NCBI GenBank assembly: GCA_038319215.1
Contig: JBBQCZ010000024.1
Coordinates: 1-32,034 of the forward strand
Direction: 5' to 3'
From: Bact-19 sp038319215
GTDB lineage: Bacteria; Bacteroidota; Bacteroidia; Bacteroidales; ML635J-15
Length of the DNA: 32,034 nucleotides
Position numbers and translations under genes: made by a program. Every line of letters starts with the position of its first letter. The first letter of the stretch is position 1. Below the pieces are notes generated by a model. That model saw only the letters and a list, made by a program, of their open reading frames with translations, was not told the DNA's origin and did no database searches. Shown piece after piece: positions 9,601-15,974 of the stretch.

Positions 9601-10321
9601 ATATTGGAAAACTACTGAAAGCGGAATTGTAGAACCTTCCGAAATTGTTGTAGCTCATTACAACGGAAGTTGTTGGGAGAACATGGGCGGAACTGCTACT
9701 GGAGATGCGACATCAGGATTTATTACTTCAACTGTCTCTTTTACTTCGTACAGTCCTATTGCTTTTGGAACAAAAACCAAAGCAAATCCATTACCTGTAT
9801 CATTATTGTATTTTGATATTAATTGTAATAACAAAACTACGCTATTGCAATGGGCTACTGCCAGCGAAATAAACAATAATTACTTTGAGATAGAAAAAAG
9901 TCTAGATGCAATAAACTGGGAATATGTAGAACAAATTTTGGGTTCTGGAAATACAAATAGTGTTTTAAACTACAAATTCGAAGTAATAAATACTGACAAC
10001 TCTTTGGTTTACTATCGTTTAAAACAGGTTGACTATGATGGAAAACAAAGCATAATAGCATTAAAATATGCTGATTGCTCATCGATTCTACAATCTAAAA
10101 TCACGTTAATGCCAAATCCAGCAAGCCAATTTGTAAAAATTGTATCTGACACAGAATTGTTTAACGAACCATATACTTTAACAAACGCAATGGGACAAAT
10201 TGTTATGAAAGGTTTTGCTAATAATTATGAAACAGAAATAAATATCGAGAGTCTAAAACCTGGTTTATATCACTTAACTTTACCAGGCAAAAAAGATAGT
10301 TTTAAATTAAGCAAGTTTTAG
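641..10321 (+). CDS. Giant secreted beta-helix/repeat protein with type A T9SS sorting tail
   Basis: A 3226-residue exported protein, probably surface-attached or released by the type IX secretion system; substrate or partner unknown. A signal peptide ends near residue 50 (hydrophobic VLIAIFLIFALL, then YSQA). ATG at 698 would give a more compact signal peptide than ATG at 641. After an N-terminal beta domain (about 53-255) comes a right-handed parallel beta-helix (about 255-1015), with many N-N-x-I rungs and the phrase LNGADNVTIDG. Four modules open with W-x-G...W...NW...IIP near residues 1021, 1488, 2032 and 2666. Three copies of a roughly 105-residue module ending HYLDSEL lie at 1316-1424, 1863-1966 and 2486-2592. 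The C-terminus has an LPVSLLYF...TASEINNNYFEIEKS domain (from about 3051) and a type A sorting tail starting at MPNPA (about 3156-3226). Cysteine is scarce. An adhesin or matrix role is inferred; no catalytic motif is visible. Confidence 0.9.
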   Translation: MKTLFKLNKTSPNRLNFIPMSTKSFKRTSVLIAIFLIFALLKPVSIYSQASASTNYSTQTGNLGTSYSWINCSSGTSIITGDDTQASVTWPFSFSFYNNNYTTANSLSVATNGFIRLDGVAAGSNYSGSSSYDLTASATGFGQIISMSMYDCYVGRTASSWIKYLVTGTAPYRVLTIEYNNIEVPYYAGLYANVQVSFYESLNKVVLKFGTDNTNVSGVDIGIHSGVNGYFNKWQEVLSGTNNTWIEYTPPVKVLATQGTSLAYYTTLKAAFDKINSGTHQGDITIQIQENTVETASAVLNASGTGSANYASVNVFPTASGKSITGNLATPLIDLNGADNVTIDGRVNGIGTTKDLIIANSSTSSVAGTSTIRLINDATNNIIKYSTIKGSQTLASSGIIYFATSTGITGNDGNSISNNNITNSLNANRPVNAIYSSGTTGKENSNNSIANNNIYDFLKYSTSSNGIFISSNSTNFNIIANSFYETTSFVSSGTVAYNAIQIDNITGDGFTVSDNYFGGSSASCGGTAWTKTNAANNVFNAILLSISTTNASSVQNNTIRNFNWSNSSNAAWTGINIANGTVNLGTVTGNTIGSNTGNGSITVTGATNGQNIYGIYISTSGIVDCKNNTIGSITSANGATFSSNIFGIYKSASAGTITVSNNSIGSNSTSNSINASSSSTSNPQTINGICSLGTGTTIISDNTIANLNNSATGVSNSSTCGILTSSGSNAIQNNTIYNISSSSAQSGTGTSASAVGIMQKSKIAATSQSVNGNVVYNISNTNSSARVDVYGIYYAGPSAGINIIIGNFIHDLSISSSNTSSDMDGIVLNDGLTTCANNIITLGNNLTNGYKINGIWDNSGATNNNSIYFNTVYIGGTVTGTTSSTSALWNAANTSTRNYRNNVFVNARSGGSTGTHYAIRLAGTTTLTIDYNDYFVSGTGGVLAYLGSNQSTLANLQTATGQDANSLANNPLFTNAGGLNVADYYTAASLVGVDGTGVTTGFYGITRNIPPKMGALESNSYIWQGATSTNFATATNWLNGTVPPNGADITFAANPSNHCVLDQDRILRNIYNAQGTDELVVNGKQLTITGNLIFSNGAQINANSASSVIIFEGTEPQAIPTGAFVSNTIEALTLNNAHGLTQNGNIIITSNYSLTTGDYNIGANTLTINGAISITNGNLTGGSTSNITIGGSGASTNLPEVIVNNLILNRSNGINLAGNLSVGGALTLTSGTISVGANILTINGSSPTRTSGNINASNAGATLAFNNSSAITLAASIITSSINNLTISGAGGITSVDDLTVTGILNLSAQNPTATKGTLDMLNGATIKTLNMGANASTIGQGEVSGIIKRTTINSSVLYTFGSQYTTAYFTTDGTIPTEISAKITFGSTPSWRSGAINREIEIIQTGGSGTKAMFTCHYLDSELNGNDENRLAFWTKYLSFEYGRSGINTQENWVSLSNVNVAFFPSSFDAAKILTLDEFSTVATITWNGSVSDSWTSVENWTPNSGPSAEKNIIIPNSATTPNSPTLPALTEIKTLTIEPNGIINAVAGAQLTINGGNGAWINNGGTLNPNTSTVIFSNASPTLTGATSFYDVTINTGTTLMLLYASTMRIAGAVTNNGVWRTVIGGNSTVEYNGGNQTVVVPNASTNRYYNLILSGTGTKTLPSSALNIVGSFSIMDDVTTTGAAALTIGGNLHIDDGATFSTGAFDHSLAGNFHNDGTFSESASHSITFNGTVKQTILGNSETTFEKLIINNTAGVDLYQNAIINNLLTLTNGNLSVGETSLTINGDIVKTGGFLVVDSLSSIIFGGTTALTLPNALFESSPSLNNLTINRAGGVIASSDFTVFGILNLQSANPVSGTIGSLDMGTNTLNMGEDATTIGLGDVTGIVRRASFLPNTAYTFGNQFTSITFTDGGTLPEEISLKINIGTAPFYKVDAIKRSYDIVRTGGDNTKISLKLHYLDSELQANLESELVTWDYHVDEAGLVEEHGVSNSNNTDEWISISNRNLTYLPTVFDNHLWTLSKSITPKFTWQGTPSTDWNDANNWAGGTIPISTSNVIIPDASTTLHDPELSASATVKTIIINDGGILDGGTGTILTITGSTGAWLNLGTFNAGTNTVIFTNANATMADPTNFYNVTIATGASLTPEADNFMRIAGTFTNNGILRAALIPNTIEFNGTGDQIIINPNGITPGYYNLIISGSGTKTMSPLSATTVHGDFTITGTATAVLSDSVIVFGNTSVENGATLNINNKTQMLYGNFENDGTLTATTGGNMVFRGTAQQSISGSSTTNFDILTINNLNGVTQSSPVNVTNNLLLSNGDLIVGNTTLGLNGTITSPGGQIQVSSSTNISFGGADAITLNNNLFSGNPSINDLTINRSGGVALANQGIAVNGTLNLTSGTLTIGENTLTIAGNSPVRTSGNINASNVAATLEFANATAITLPASIFTGNVNNLTLSGIGGITAVENISLNSVLNLQAANPSSTKGILDMGSYTLNMGENATTTGIGDLTGIVRRQHTFTDGVEYSFGNQFTTIDFLGIASSSKPTWLSCKISIGSVPTWRGEAVKRYYSFAQSGGTDRVIAKLHYLDSELHDAETDESQLVYWDAYDPAFTPNNFVKLYPRSSNNYNDSENWIQLIGPAINYLATSSTLDVKQWSFSYSTVTEHIWTGNGSPSYDGDWSLPGNWNGGVPTAQDKVVIPDPANLPTDNNGDLAPYCNLLSSITSCVAKTVEIKSNATLNASAYDITVYGNGDAWVNNGTFTPGEKTVYFANGIISEEMHISGSTQFYNLNITDKTNVIPQSACEILISGDLTCDGTISDANVNTITFNSAVANQNLIGRGTVNIYNLTMNNTFATGVLNLLMPINISNILTLTSNNIVCDDVNFISMGTASTVSPTEGIATSYVEGPMAKMGDAAFTFPIGSASVWAPIGIEAPASSSTISATYNAGGGPYNWSTAYMCSGSDIVYTSGVENWELTTTDATPGVTLYWKTTESGIVEPSEIVVAHYNGSCWENMGGTATGDATSGFITSTVSFTSYSPIAFGTKTKANPLPVSLLYFDINCNNKTTLLQWATASEINNNYFEIEKSLDAINWEYVEQILGSGNTNSVLNYKFEVINTDNSLVYYRLKQVDYDGKQSIIALKYADCSSILQSKITLMPNPASQFVKIVSDTELFNEPYTLTNAMGQIVMKGFANNYETEINIESLKPGLYHLTLPGKKDSFKLSKF
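4331..4522 (+). repeat. 64-residue internal duplication, first copy
   Basis: Encodes residues 1231-1294 of the giant protein, running from GTISVGAN to GAGGIT. By hand alignment, 43 of 64 residues are identical, without gaps, to the segment encoded at 7841-8032. Both contain RTSGNINASN. It directly precedes HYLDSEL module copy 1. Confidence 0.75.
4586..4912 (+). repeat. HYLDSEL module, copy 1 (in giant protein)
   Basis: Encodes residues 1316-1424. Landmarks in order are LDM, LNMG, GQGEVSGIIKR, YTFGSQYT, a W-containing beta segment, TGG and CHYLDSEL. It is homologous to copies 2 and 3 of the same protein. Confidence 0.8.
6227..6538 (+). repeat. HYLDSEL module, copy 2 (in giant protein)
   Basis: Encodes residues 1863-1966 with LDM, LNMG, GLGDVTGIVRR, YTFGNQFT, TGG and LHYLDSEL in the same order as copy 1. 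Confidence 0.8.
7841..8032 (+). repeat. 64-residue internal duplication, second copy
   Basis: Encodes residues 2401-2464, exactly 1170 residues after the first copy at 4331-4522. It directly precedes HYLDSEL module copy 3, so the duplicated unit is larger than the 64 best-conserved residues. Confidence 0.75.
8096..8416 (+). repeat. HYLDSEL module, copy 3 (in giant protein)
   Basis: Encodes residues 2486-2592 with LDM, LNMG, GIGDLTGIVRR, YSFGNQFT, SGG and LHYLDSEL. It is the copy nearest the C-terminus. Confidence 0.8.
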
Positions 10322-10340
10322 GGTTAGGACTTCCTTGATT

Positions 10341-10376
10341 AATTCCCGGTTAATTTATTAGTCGGGAATTTTTTTT
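10341..10376 (+). terminator. Rho-independent terminator of the giant gene
   Basis: An 8-bp perfect stem, AATTCCCG (10341-10348) pairing with CGGGAATT (10363-10370), has a 14-base loop. The distal arm merges into a run of eight T (10369-10376). It begins 20 bp after the stop codon at 10321 and precedes the convergent nitrilase gene. Confidence 0.85.
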
Positions 10377-10437
10377 ATTATCAGTATCTTCAAAAGTATG
10401 AAAGATGTTTATTTAAAATTTATTATGCTCTAAGAAT

Positions 10438-11211
10438 TTACAATAACTCAAAACTATCCCGATCCAAATGAACAGGAAATCTTTTTTTATATTCATAAAG
10501 ATTTGAAATATCTAATTCTGATTTAATTAAAACCTGTTCATTGTCTTGAGATGCAGCAATTACTTCTCCCTGATAATTTACAATGCAAGATCCTCCAGAA
10601 TAAGAAATCCCTTTCCCATCCTCTCCCACTCTATTGCATGCAACAACAAAAGCAGAGTTCTCAATAGCCCTAGCTTTAACAAGAATATCATGAATATTAC
10701 GACGAGAATTGGGCCAGTTTGCCACATAAATAATCATATCATAATCGTCAACATTTCTACTCCAAACAGGAAAACGCAAATCGTAACATACAAGCAGTAA
10801 AATTCTCCATCCCATATATTCAACAATTACTCTTTCCTCTCCTTTGCTAAACATATCCGACTCACCACCATATCCAAACAAATGTCGCTTATTATAAACA
10901 GAAACTTGGCCATCAGGTTTTACAAAAACAAATGAGTTATAGCATTTCTCATTTTCTCGAAGTATTAACGATCCACAAATTGCTGCTCCACTACTAGTTG
11001 CAAATTCTTTTAAACTAACTATTGTAAATCCATTTAGTAATTCGGCAAATTCTTCAGTATTATTGGTAAACCCAGTATTAAACATTTCGGGCAATACAAA
11101 CAAATCAGTTTCGGGTTCAGATAAGATAAGCTCACCAATTTTCTTTACATTAGCCTCTGGATTTTCCCAAACAATATCTGTTTGCAAAACACCGATTTTC
11201 ATCTTACTCAT
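10438..11211 (-). CDS. Nitrilase-superfamily amidohydrolase (omega-amidase/YafV-like)
   Basis: Predicted cytosolic carbon-nitrogen hydrolase of about 257 residues. Counting from the upstream ATG at 11223, the catalytic triad appears complete: Glu46 in LPEMFNTGF, Lys112 in NKRHLF and Cys146 in VCYDLRFP. These contexts match the YafV/omega-amidase branch, which removes the amide from alpha-keto acid amides such as 2-oxoglutaramate; the actual substrate here is inferred. Three in-frame ATGs are possible (11223, 11211, 11202). I chose 11211, where ATGAGTAA overlaps the stop of the upstream acyltransferase gene. The overlap implies translational coupling as the last gene of a four-gene run. Confidence 0.88.
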   Translation of the reverse strand: MSKMKIGVLQTDIVWENPEANVKKIGELILSEPETDLFVLPEMFNTGFTNNTEEFAELLNGFTIVSLKEFATSSGAAICGSLILRENEKCYNSFVFVKPDGQVSVYNKRHLFGYGGESDMFSKGEERVIVEYMGWRILLLVCYDLRFPVWSRNVDDYDMIIYVANWPNSRRNIHDILVKARAIENSAFVVACNRVGEDGKGISYSGGSCIVNYQGEVIAASQDNEQVLIKSELDISNLYEYKKRFPVHLDRDSFELL

Positions 11212-11755
11212 AACCTGTTTCAAATTTATCTTTATTTATACCTATTTTCCCAAGATAAGCCCTTTTCATCCTCTCCATTATTTGTTCATCTGTTCCGCTC
11301 ATATCCAAAAAACCGATAAAGCCTAAACTCCGCAAACTTTTGTCAATTATACACAAGGTTACAGGCACATTTGCAGATTTGGCAATTCTAATAAAACCTT
11401 TTTTCCAGTTTTTGGTTTTTTTTCGTGTACCCTCAGGTGTAATAACTAAATAGAATCGTCCAGCAGCTTTTTCAAATGATTCAATCGATTTATCAGTCAA
11501 TCCTGTGCGTTTTCCTCGATCGACTGGCTCTCCGCCCATCTTTTTAAGAAAATAGCCCAATGGCCAGAAAAAAGCTTCTTTTTTAATTAGTATTGTTGAC
11601 CTCCTACCTTGACTAGAAAAATAAATTTTGCCAAGTACAAAATCCCAAATACTAGTATGAGGAGCGACTAATAAAATTGCCTTATCTACATCAGGGAAAT
11701 CATAAGATTTCCATCTTATTATTCGCAAACAAAATTTATAAAACCGAGTATTCAT
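11204..11755 (-). CDS. PlsC-like lysophospholipid acyltransferase family protein
   Basis: A short (183-residue) member of the glycerol-3-phosphate/1-acyl-glycerol-3-phosphate acyltransferase family, expected to move an acyl chain onto a lysophospholipid or related acceptor at the inner membrane. The acyltransferase motif HX4D is visible as HTSIWD (His33, Asp38), and the substrate-binding block as PEGTRKK (107-113). A basic segment KKMGGEPVDRGKR (71-83) occupies the usual motif II position. There is little hydrophobic N-terminus, so it is one of the minimal forms. The start overlaps the end of the YigZ gene by 20 bp and the stop overlaps the nitrilase start. The acceptor cannot be told from sequence. 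Confidence 0.85.
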   Translation of the reverse strand: MNTRFYKFCLRIIRWKSYDFPDVDKAILLVAPHTSIWDFVLGKIYFSSQGRRSTILIKKEAFFWPLGYFLKKMGGEPVDRGKRTGLTDKSIESFEKAAGRFYLVITPEGTRKKTKNWKKGFIRIAKSANVPVTLCIIDKSLRSLGFIGFLDMSGTDEQIMERMKRAYLGKIGINKDKFETGYE

Positions 11756-12356
11756 TGTATTTTTCTATTAAGAGCTTATGATTCTGATTTAAAGAATTTA
11801 AAACTTGTTCAACCAAAGATAGCCTAATTGCAAAAACAATTCTGCAAGTATCAGTAAAATCTTGCAATTTTATTAGTGCCTCACTGTCTTTAATACATTT
11901 CATCACAAAACTGATTTCGTCGTAAGTACATTTAACTTCAAATTCTTCCTTTACAGTTTCTTCGATTACTTTAGCATTATCCAGGGCATCTTTAGCTGCT
12001 GAGCGGTATGCATTAATAAGGCCTGGAACTCCAAGCTTTGTTCCACCAAAATACCTTACAACAATAATCTGAACATTTGTAAGTCCAAACGATCTAATCT
12101 GTCCAAGTACAGGCATCCCAGAACTATTTGCTGGTTCTCCATCATCACTAGCACGATAAAAATCCTGTGCATGACCTATAATAAATGCATATACATGATG
12201 TCGAGCATCGTGATGTTTTTTTCTTAATACTTGAATATTTATTTTAACATCTTCTTCAGTTCTAACAGGGAAAGCATAAGAAATAAACTTACTGCCTTTA
12301 TCAGAATAAAAACCCTGAGATTCGTTTTCTATGGTATTGTAAGAATCTAAAATCAT
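11736..12356 (-). CDS. yigZ: YigZ/IMPACT family protein
   Basis: A 206-residue cytosolic protein of the UPF0029/IMPACT family, with an N-terminal YigZ fold and a C-terminal ferredoxin-like domain. Family hallmarks are HHVYAF, DDGEP (71-75) followed by a GMPVL turn, and VVRYFGGTKLGVPGL (99-113). The molecular role in bacteria is not settled; the eukaryotic relative IMPACT acts in Gcn2 signalling, which should not be transferred here. Its ATG shares one base with the stop of the upstream transporter gene (TAATG), so the two are translationally coupled. Confidence 0.92.
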   Translation of the reverse strand: MILDSYNTIENESQGFYSDKGSKFISYAFPVRTEEDVKINIQVLRKKHHDARHHVYAFIIGHAQDFYRASDDGEPANSSGMPVLGQIRSFGLTNVQIIVVRYFGGTKLGVPGLINAYRSAAKDALDNAKVIEETVKEEFEVKCTYDEISFVMKCIKDSEALIKLQDFTDTCRIVFAIRLSLVEQVLNSLNQNHKLLIEKYNEYSVL

Positions 12357-13228
12357 TACAAATCGGCAATTGTTAACATTAAAATTGTGAGAATAGACAA
12401 ACCGACTCCCACAATATTAATTTTTGATAGTTTCTCTTTAAAAAACATTGTGCCTATTAATACAGAAAGAGATACAATACCTATATCGACCACGCCAAAA
12501 GCAATTGAATTTGCAAAAATTCCTGAATTTAAGGTTCGCAAAACAAAATATATAGAGCCAAAATTACATAAACCTAATAAAGAGCCTAAGAACCAAGTTT
12601 TGAGATTTAGAAATCCTTTAAAAACTTTAGGATTTACAACTGTTATTATAATTCCTGAGATAAAAGCAAAACTAAAGATTGTAGCTGTAAACAAAGACGA
12701 CAAAGAAGCATCTATATATTTTTCTTTAGATATAATCAACAATGAATTATCTAATCCCATTCCAACGAATAATGCAATTGGTAAGATTATGGCCCAGATA
12801 TTAAGTTTTGTTTTCTTTACTGGTCGTTTATATACGCTCATTACGACAGCAAAAACTGCCAAAATAATAGAAATTATTTTTAGACTATTTAAGTTTTCAT
12901 TATATGCAATAATTGCAAAAACCATTGGTATTACAACAGCCATTTTACTTATAACGGTGGTAATGGAAATTCCTACTATTTTAGCTGTTAACCCAACAAT
13001 AAAAAACATAACAATCATGAGTATTCCCACTATCATTCCAAAATATACCCAATCAGATTTTGCAATTACTTGAATTGGAAAATCGCCAGTTAAAATAAAA
13101 CCTAGGATTGCGCCTATAAGATAATTAATTACAATTACATTAATTAGAGGAGTTTTGGTTTTATCTACAAACTTAAATGTGACAAAAATACCGGTAGAGG
13201 AGATAATGCTTAGTATTAACCAAATCAT
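12356..13228 (-). CDS. EamA/DMT-superfamily membrane transporter
   Basis: A 290-residue protein that is almost entirely hydrophobic, with about ten predicted membrane helices in two homologous five-helix halves, as in drug/metabolite (EamA) exporters. The end of the second half, FKEKLSKINIVGVGLSILTI, is a typical EamA closing helix. The substrate is unknown. The stop overlaps the yigZ start (TAATG). The gene begins 38 bp after dnaA, beyond a hairpin terminator, so it probably has its own promoter or relies on read-through. A 228-residue open frame on the opposite strand is a compositional shadow. Confidence 0.85.
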   Translation of the reverse strand: MIWLILSIISSTGIFVTFKFVDKTKTPLINVIVINYLIGAILGFILTGDFPIQVIAKSDWVYFGMIVGILMIVMFFIVGLTAKIVGISITTVISKMAVVIPMVFAIIAYNENLNSLKIISIILAVFAVVMSVYKRPVKKTKLNIWAIILPIALFVGMGLDNSLLIISKEKYIDASLSSLFTATIFSFAFISGIIITVVNPKVFKGFLNLKTWFLGSLLGLCNFGSIYFVLRTLNSGIFANSIAFGVVDIGIVSLSVLIGTMFFKEKLSKINIVGVGLSILTILMLTIADL

Positions 13229-13230
13229 AG

Positions 13231-13258
13231 TATTAAAAATAAGGGGCTTTTAAGCCCC
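13231..13258 (-). terminator. Rho-independent terminator after dnaA
   Basis: GGGGCTT (13243-13249) pairs with AAGCCCC (13252-13258) around a two-base centre. Read on the minus strand it is followed by TTATTTTT. It starts 8 bp after the dnaA stop and ends 2-3 bp before the transporter ATG. Confidence 0.8.
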
Positions 13259-13266
13259 GATATATT

Positions 13267-14694
13267 TTACATTTTAAGTCTTTTCTCAATCTCTTCAAGA
13301 TCTATCTTAAAGCGTTTATCTGTTTCGATAAGATTGTTGACAGTTTTACATGCATGAAGTACAGTGGCATGATCTTTTCCGCCAATAGATGCTCCAATAG
13401 ATGCAAGTGATGCTTTAGTCATACTTTTTGCAAAAAACATTGCAATTTGGCGAGCCTGAACTATTTCTCTTTTGCGAGTTTTTGAACCGAGTAAATCGAC
13501 TGGCATTGAGAAGTAATTACAAACAACTTTCTGAATATAATCAATAGAAATTTCGCGTCTAGTGCTCTTAACCAGCTTATCGATCATATCTTTAGCTAGC
13601 TCCATTGTAATCTCCTTTTTATTAAGAGTAGATTGAGCAAGTAAAGAAACCAAAGCTCCTTCGAGTTCGCGAACATTATTAGTTATGTGAGAAGCTATGT
13701 ATTCAAGAATTTCTTCTTTAATTACGATACCATCTTTATAAGTTTTTTTCTTAAGAACTTTAATTCTAGTTTCAAAATCTGGCTCTTGTAAGTCAGCAGA
13801 CAGTCCCCATTTAAAACGGGATAAAAGTCTCTGTTCCATTCCATTAAGTTCAACAGGTGGTTTATCAGAAGTAAGAACCAATTGTTTGCCATGTTGATGT
13901 AAGTGATTAAAGATATGGAAGAAAACTTCTTGAGTTCCTTCTTTTTTAGCGAAATACTGAACATCATCAACAATAAGCACATCAATCATCTGATAAAAAT
14001 GGATAAAGTCGTTGCGATTATTATTTCGTGTTGCCTCCATATATTGAGTCAAAAACTTGTTTGCATCAACATAAAGAACAACTTTTTCGGGCATAATTCT
14101 TTTTACCTCGATACCGATTGCTTGTGATAAATGGGTTTTTCCCAAACCAGAACCTCCATAAACAAAAAGCGGATTAAAGGCTGTGCCACCAGGATTTTGA
14201 GCAACGGCATAACCCGCAGAACAAGCTAAACGATTACATTCTCCTTCAACAAAATTATCAAAAGTATATTCAGGATTTAAATGTGGATCGACATGAACCT
14301 TTTTAATACCTGGAATTACGAAAGGATTTACAATTGTATTTGCTTCCAAATCAAGAGGCATTTGAATCGGACGATTCACCAATGGTGTTTTGTCTCTTGC
14401 AGGAATTTTTAGAGTGTATGGTTTTTCAGAGTTGGAATTATTTTCCATAATAACATGGTATTCCAATTTTGCATCAGGTCCAATTACTTTATGCAATGTT
14501 TTCTTTAATAAATCAAGGAATTGTTCCTCAATAAATTCATAGAAAAAAGTACTCGGCACCTGAATAGTCAAAACATTTTCAGCAATATCTAATGGGATAA
14601 TTGGCTCAAACCATGTGCGATAACTATTCTTTGGAACATTATCTTTGATGATTTGTAAACATTTCCCCCATATTTCTTCACACCTTTTCACCAT
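13267..14694 (-). CDS. dnaA: Chromosomal replication initiator protein DnaA
   Basis: The ATP-dependent initiator that binds DnaA boxes and melts the origin. At 475 residues it is full length. Domain I spans about 1-85 and a short variable domain II about 86-135. The AAA+ core has Walker A GGSGLGKT (180-187) and Walker B IVDD (241-244), with the SRFKWGL arginine-finger segment near 292-298. The C-terminal helix-turn-helix DNA-binding domain carries the DnaA signature GGKDHATVLHA (438-448). The gene is the first of the leftward genes and faces away from a 662-bp AT-rich spacer. A terminator separates it from the downstream transporter operon. Confidence 0.98.
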   Translation of the reverse strand: MVKRCEEIWGKCLQIIKDNVPKNSYRTWFEPIIPLDIAENVLTIQVPSTFFYEFIEEQFLDLLKKTLHKVIGPDAKLEYHVIMENNSNSEKPYTLKIPARDKTPLVNRPIQMPLDLEANTIVNPFVIPGIKKVHVDPHLNPEYTFDNFVEGECNRLACSAGYAVAQNPGGTAFNPLFVYGGSGLGKTHLSQAIGIEVKRIMPEKVVLYVDANKFLTQYMEATRNNNRNDFIHFYQMIDVLIVDDVQYFAKKEGTQEVFFHIFNHLHQHGKQLVLTSDKPPVELNGMEQRLLSRFKWGLSADLQEPDFETRIKVLKKKTYKDGIVIKEEILEYIASHITNNVRELEGALVSLLAQSTLNKKEITMELAKDMIDKLVKSTRREISIDYIQKVVCNYFSMPVDLLGSKTRKREIVQARQIAMFFAKSMTKASLASIGASIGGKDHATVLHACKTVNNLIETDKRFKIDLEEIEKRLKM

Positions 14695-15356
14695 TTACAA
14701 TTTCTTTATAATTCTACAATGTATATATCTCTTCTAAAAGCGCCGCAAGTTCCCATTTTTTTTCCACAGAAAAAAATGATTCCTCTATTGTTTTTTAAAA
14801 AAATTTAACTTCTTAATCGAACTTTTTCATCACAAAACAAAATCTAACTCAAATACAACATTCTGAAATTCAGTTATTTATCTGACCATAAATCGTGTTT
14901 CTACATCTGTCTTTTTGCCACACTTAACAATTCATAAAAATAGTAATAATTATTCTCTCACAAAACATTTTTTCACTTTTTTTCACTTTTTTTTATTTGG
15001 TGGTCATAATCACTACACTATCAGACAATAATAGACATTATTTCTATTTTTAGTTCTAGTTTCCTAACTTATCTTTTTAGACATCAGAGGGTTACGAAAA
15101 AACCCAATTTTCATGCTAGTTACAATTACTATTTAGTAGAAAAATAAGATTGATACATTTTTGAATAAGATGCTTAAAATTATTATAAAAATCAGCTTTC
15201 TGACGGTCAAAATCAATTTAATTATGCGAATTAATTTAAAAATTCTCAAATATCAGATCTATTTTTAGCCTTGTTAAACAACTAATGTTTATAAATCATA
15301 TCATCAATTAGCAAAAGCATTCGATTTTAAAATTAATTTTACAAAAATGGATTTTT
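14695..15356. other. AT-rich divergent spacer upstream of dnaA; possible origin region
   Basis: No coding frame of any quality lies in these 662 bp between the divergent dnaA and LOG genes. It has one relaxed-consensus DnaA box (TTTTCCACA, 14760-14768), a one-mismatch box (TTTGCCACA, 14914-14922) followed 18 bp later by the DnaA-trio-like TAGTAATAAT (14941-14950), and a tandem TTTCACTTTT repeat near 14971-14990. Position beside dnaA and divergent transcription favour an origin, but the few boxes argue against certainty. I see no clear TAnnTTTG promoter for either gene. Confidence 0.35.
14760..14768 (+). promoter_or_regulatory. DnaA-box-like site TTTTCCACA
   Basis: Matches the relaxed DnaA box TTWTNCACA at every position and lies 66 bp upstream of the dnaA start, where it could serve autoregulation or origin function. 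Confidence 0.45.
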
Positions 15357-15935
15357 ATGATAAATACAATATGCGTTTTTTGCAGTTCTAGTGAAGATTT
15401 AGATAAAAAATATTACTCTGTTGCTGAAAAACTTGGTTCATTGCTTGGAAAAAAGAATTATAAGCTTATTCATGGAGCTGGAACAATTGGGCTTATGGGT
15501 GTGCTTATGAAATCGGCTGTAAAATCTGGCTGTTCTGTAACAGGAGTCGTTCCAGAGTATTTAAACAGAGACAACATTGTGTCGAACAAAGACCAAACTC
15601 TAATAGTTACAGCCGACATGAAGGACCGAAAGGAATATATGCGATCTAATTCGGATGCTTTTATAGCTCTCCCTGGTGGATTTGGAACACTCGAGGAGTT
15701 AATGGAAGTAATTACACTTAAACAATTAAAATACCATACAAAACCGGTAATAATAGTAAACTCATTTGGCTTTTATGATAATCTGCTTAAACAATTTGAC
15801 GTTTATTTTAAGGAAAATTTCACCATTGAATCATATAGAAATTTATATTTTGTGACAGACGATTTGGATAATGCATTGAATTATTTAGAATCGTACAAAC
15901 CAGACAACATTTACGACAAGTATTTAATGGAATAG
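15357..15935 (+). CDS. LOG-family protein (nucleoside 5'-monophosphate phosphoribohydrolase-like)
   Basis: A 192-residue member of the LOG ("lysine decarboxylase-like") Rossmann family. Characterised members cleave the base from cytokinin riboside 5'-monophosphate or purine nucleotides such as AMP. The signature PGGFGTLEE (106-114) is intact. A GxGxxGLMG-like loop is present as HGAGTIGLMG (39-48), and the catalytic-region motif reads MKDRKEYM (88-95), close to the common M-x-x-RK form. The start MINTICVFCSS matches the family N-terminus. An ATG at 15347 is out of frame. A 39-bp gap separates it from dgt, so the two may be co-transcribed. Confidence 0.9.
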   Translation: MINTICVFCSSSEDLDKKYYSVAEKLGSLLGKKNYKLIHGAGTIGLMGVLMKSAVKSGCSVTGVVPEYLNRDNIVSNKDQTLIVTADMKDRKEYMRSNSDAFIALPGGFGTLEELMEVITLKQLKYHTKPVIIVNSFGFYDNLLKQFDVYFKENFTIESYRNLYFVTDDLDNALNYLESYKPDNIYDKYLME

Positions 15936-15974
15936 AAATTCTATTTTATAAATTCTAAAATTCGATAAAAAACT

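Noticed and set aside
10382..10437. Weak hairpin (ATCTT...GAAGAT) as a terminator for the nitrilase operon
   Set aside because: Short stem with a bulge and no T-run; not strong enough to call.
12387..13073. 228-residue open frame antisense to the transporter gene
   Set aside because: Low-complexity I/T/K-rich translation with no domain; explained as a compositional shadow of a membrane protein gene whose strong features are on the other strand.
14971..14994. Tandem TTTCACTTTT repeat considered as a DnaA-box array or iteron
   Set aside because: The unit does not fit TTWTNCACA and occurs only twice within a poly-T tract; kept only as part of the spacer description.
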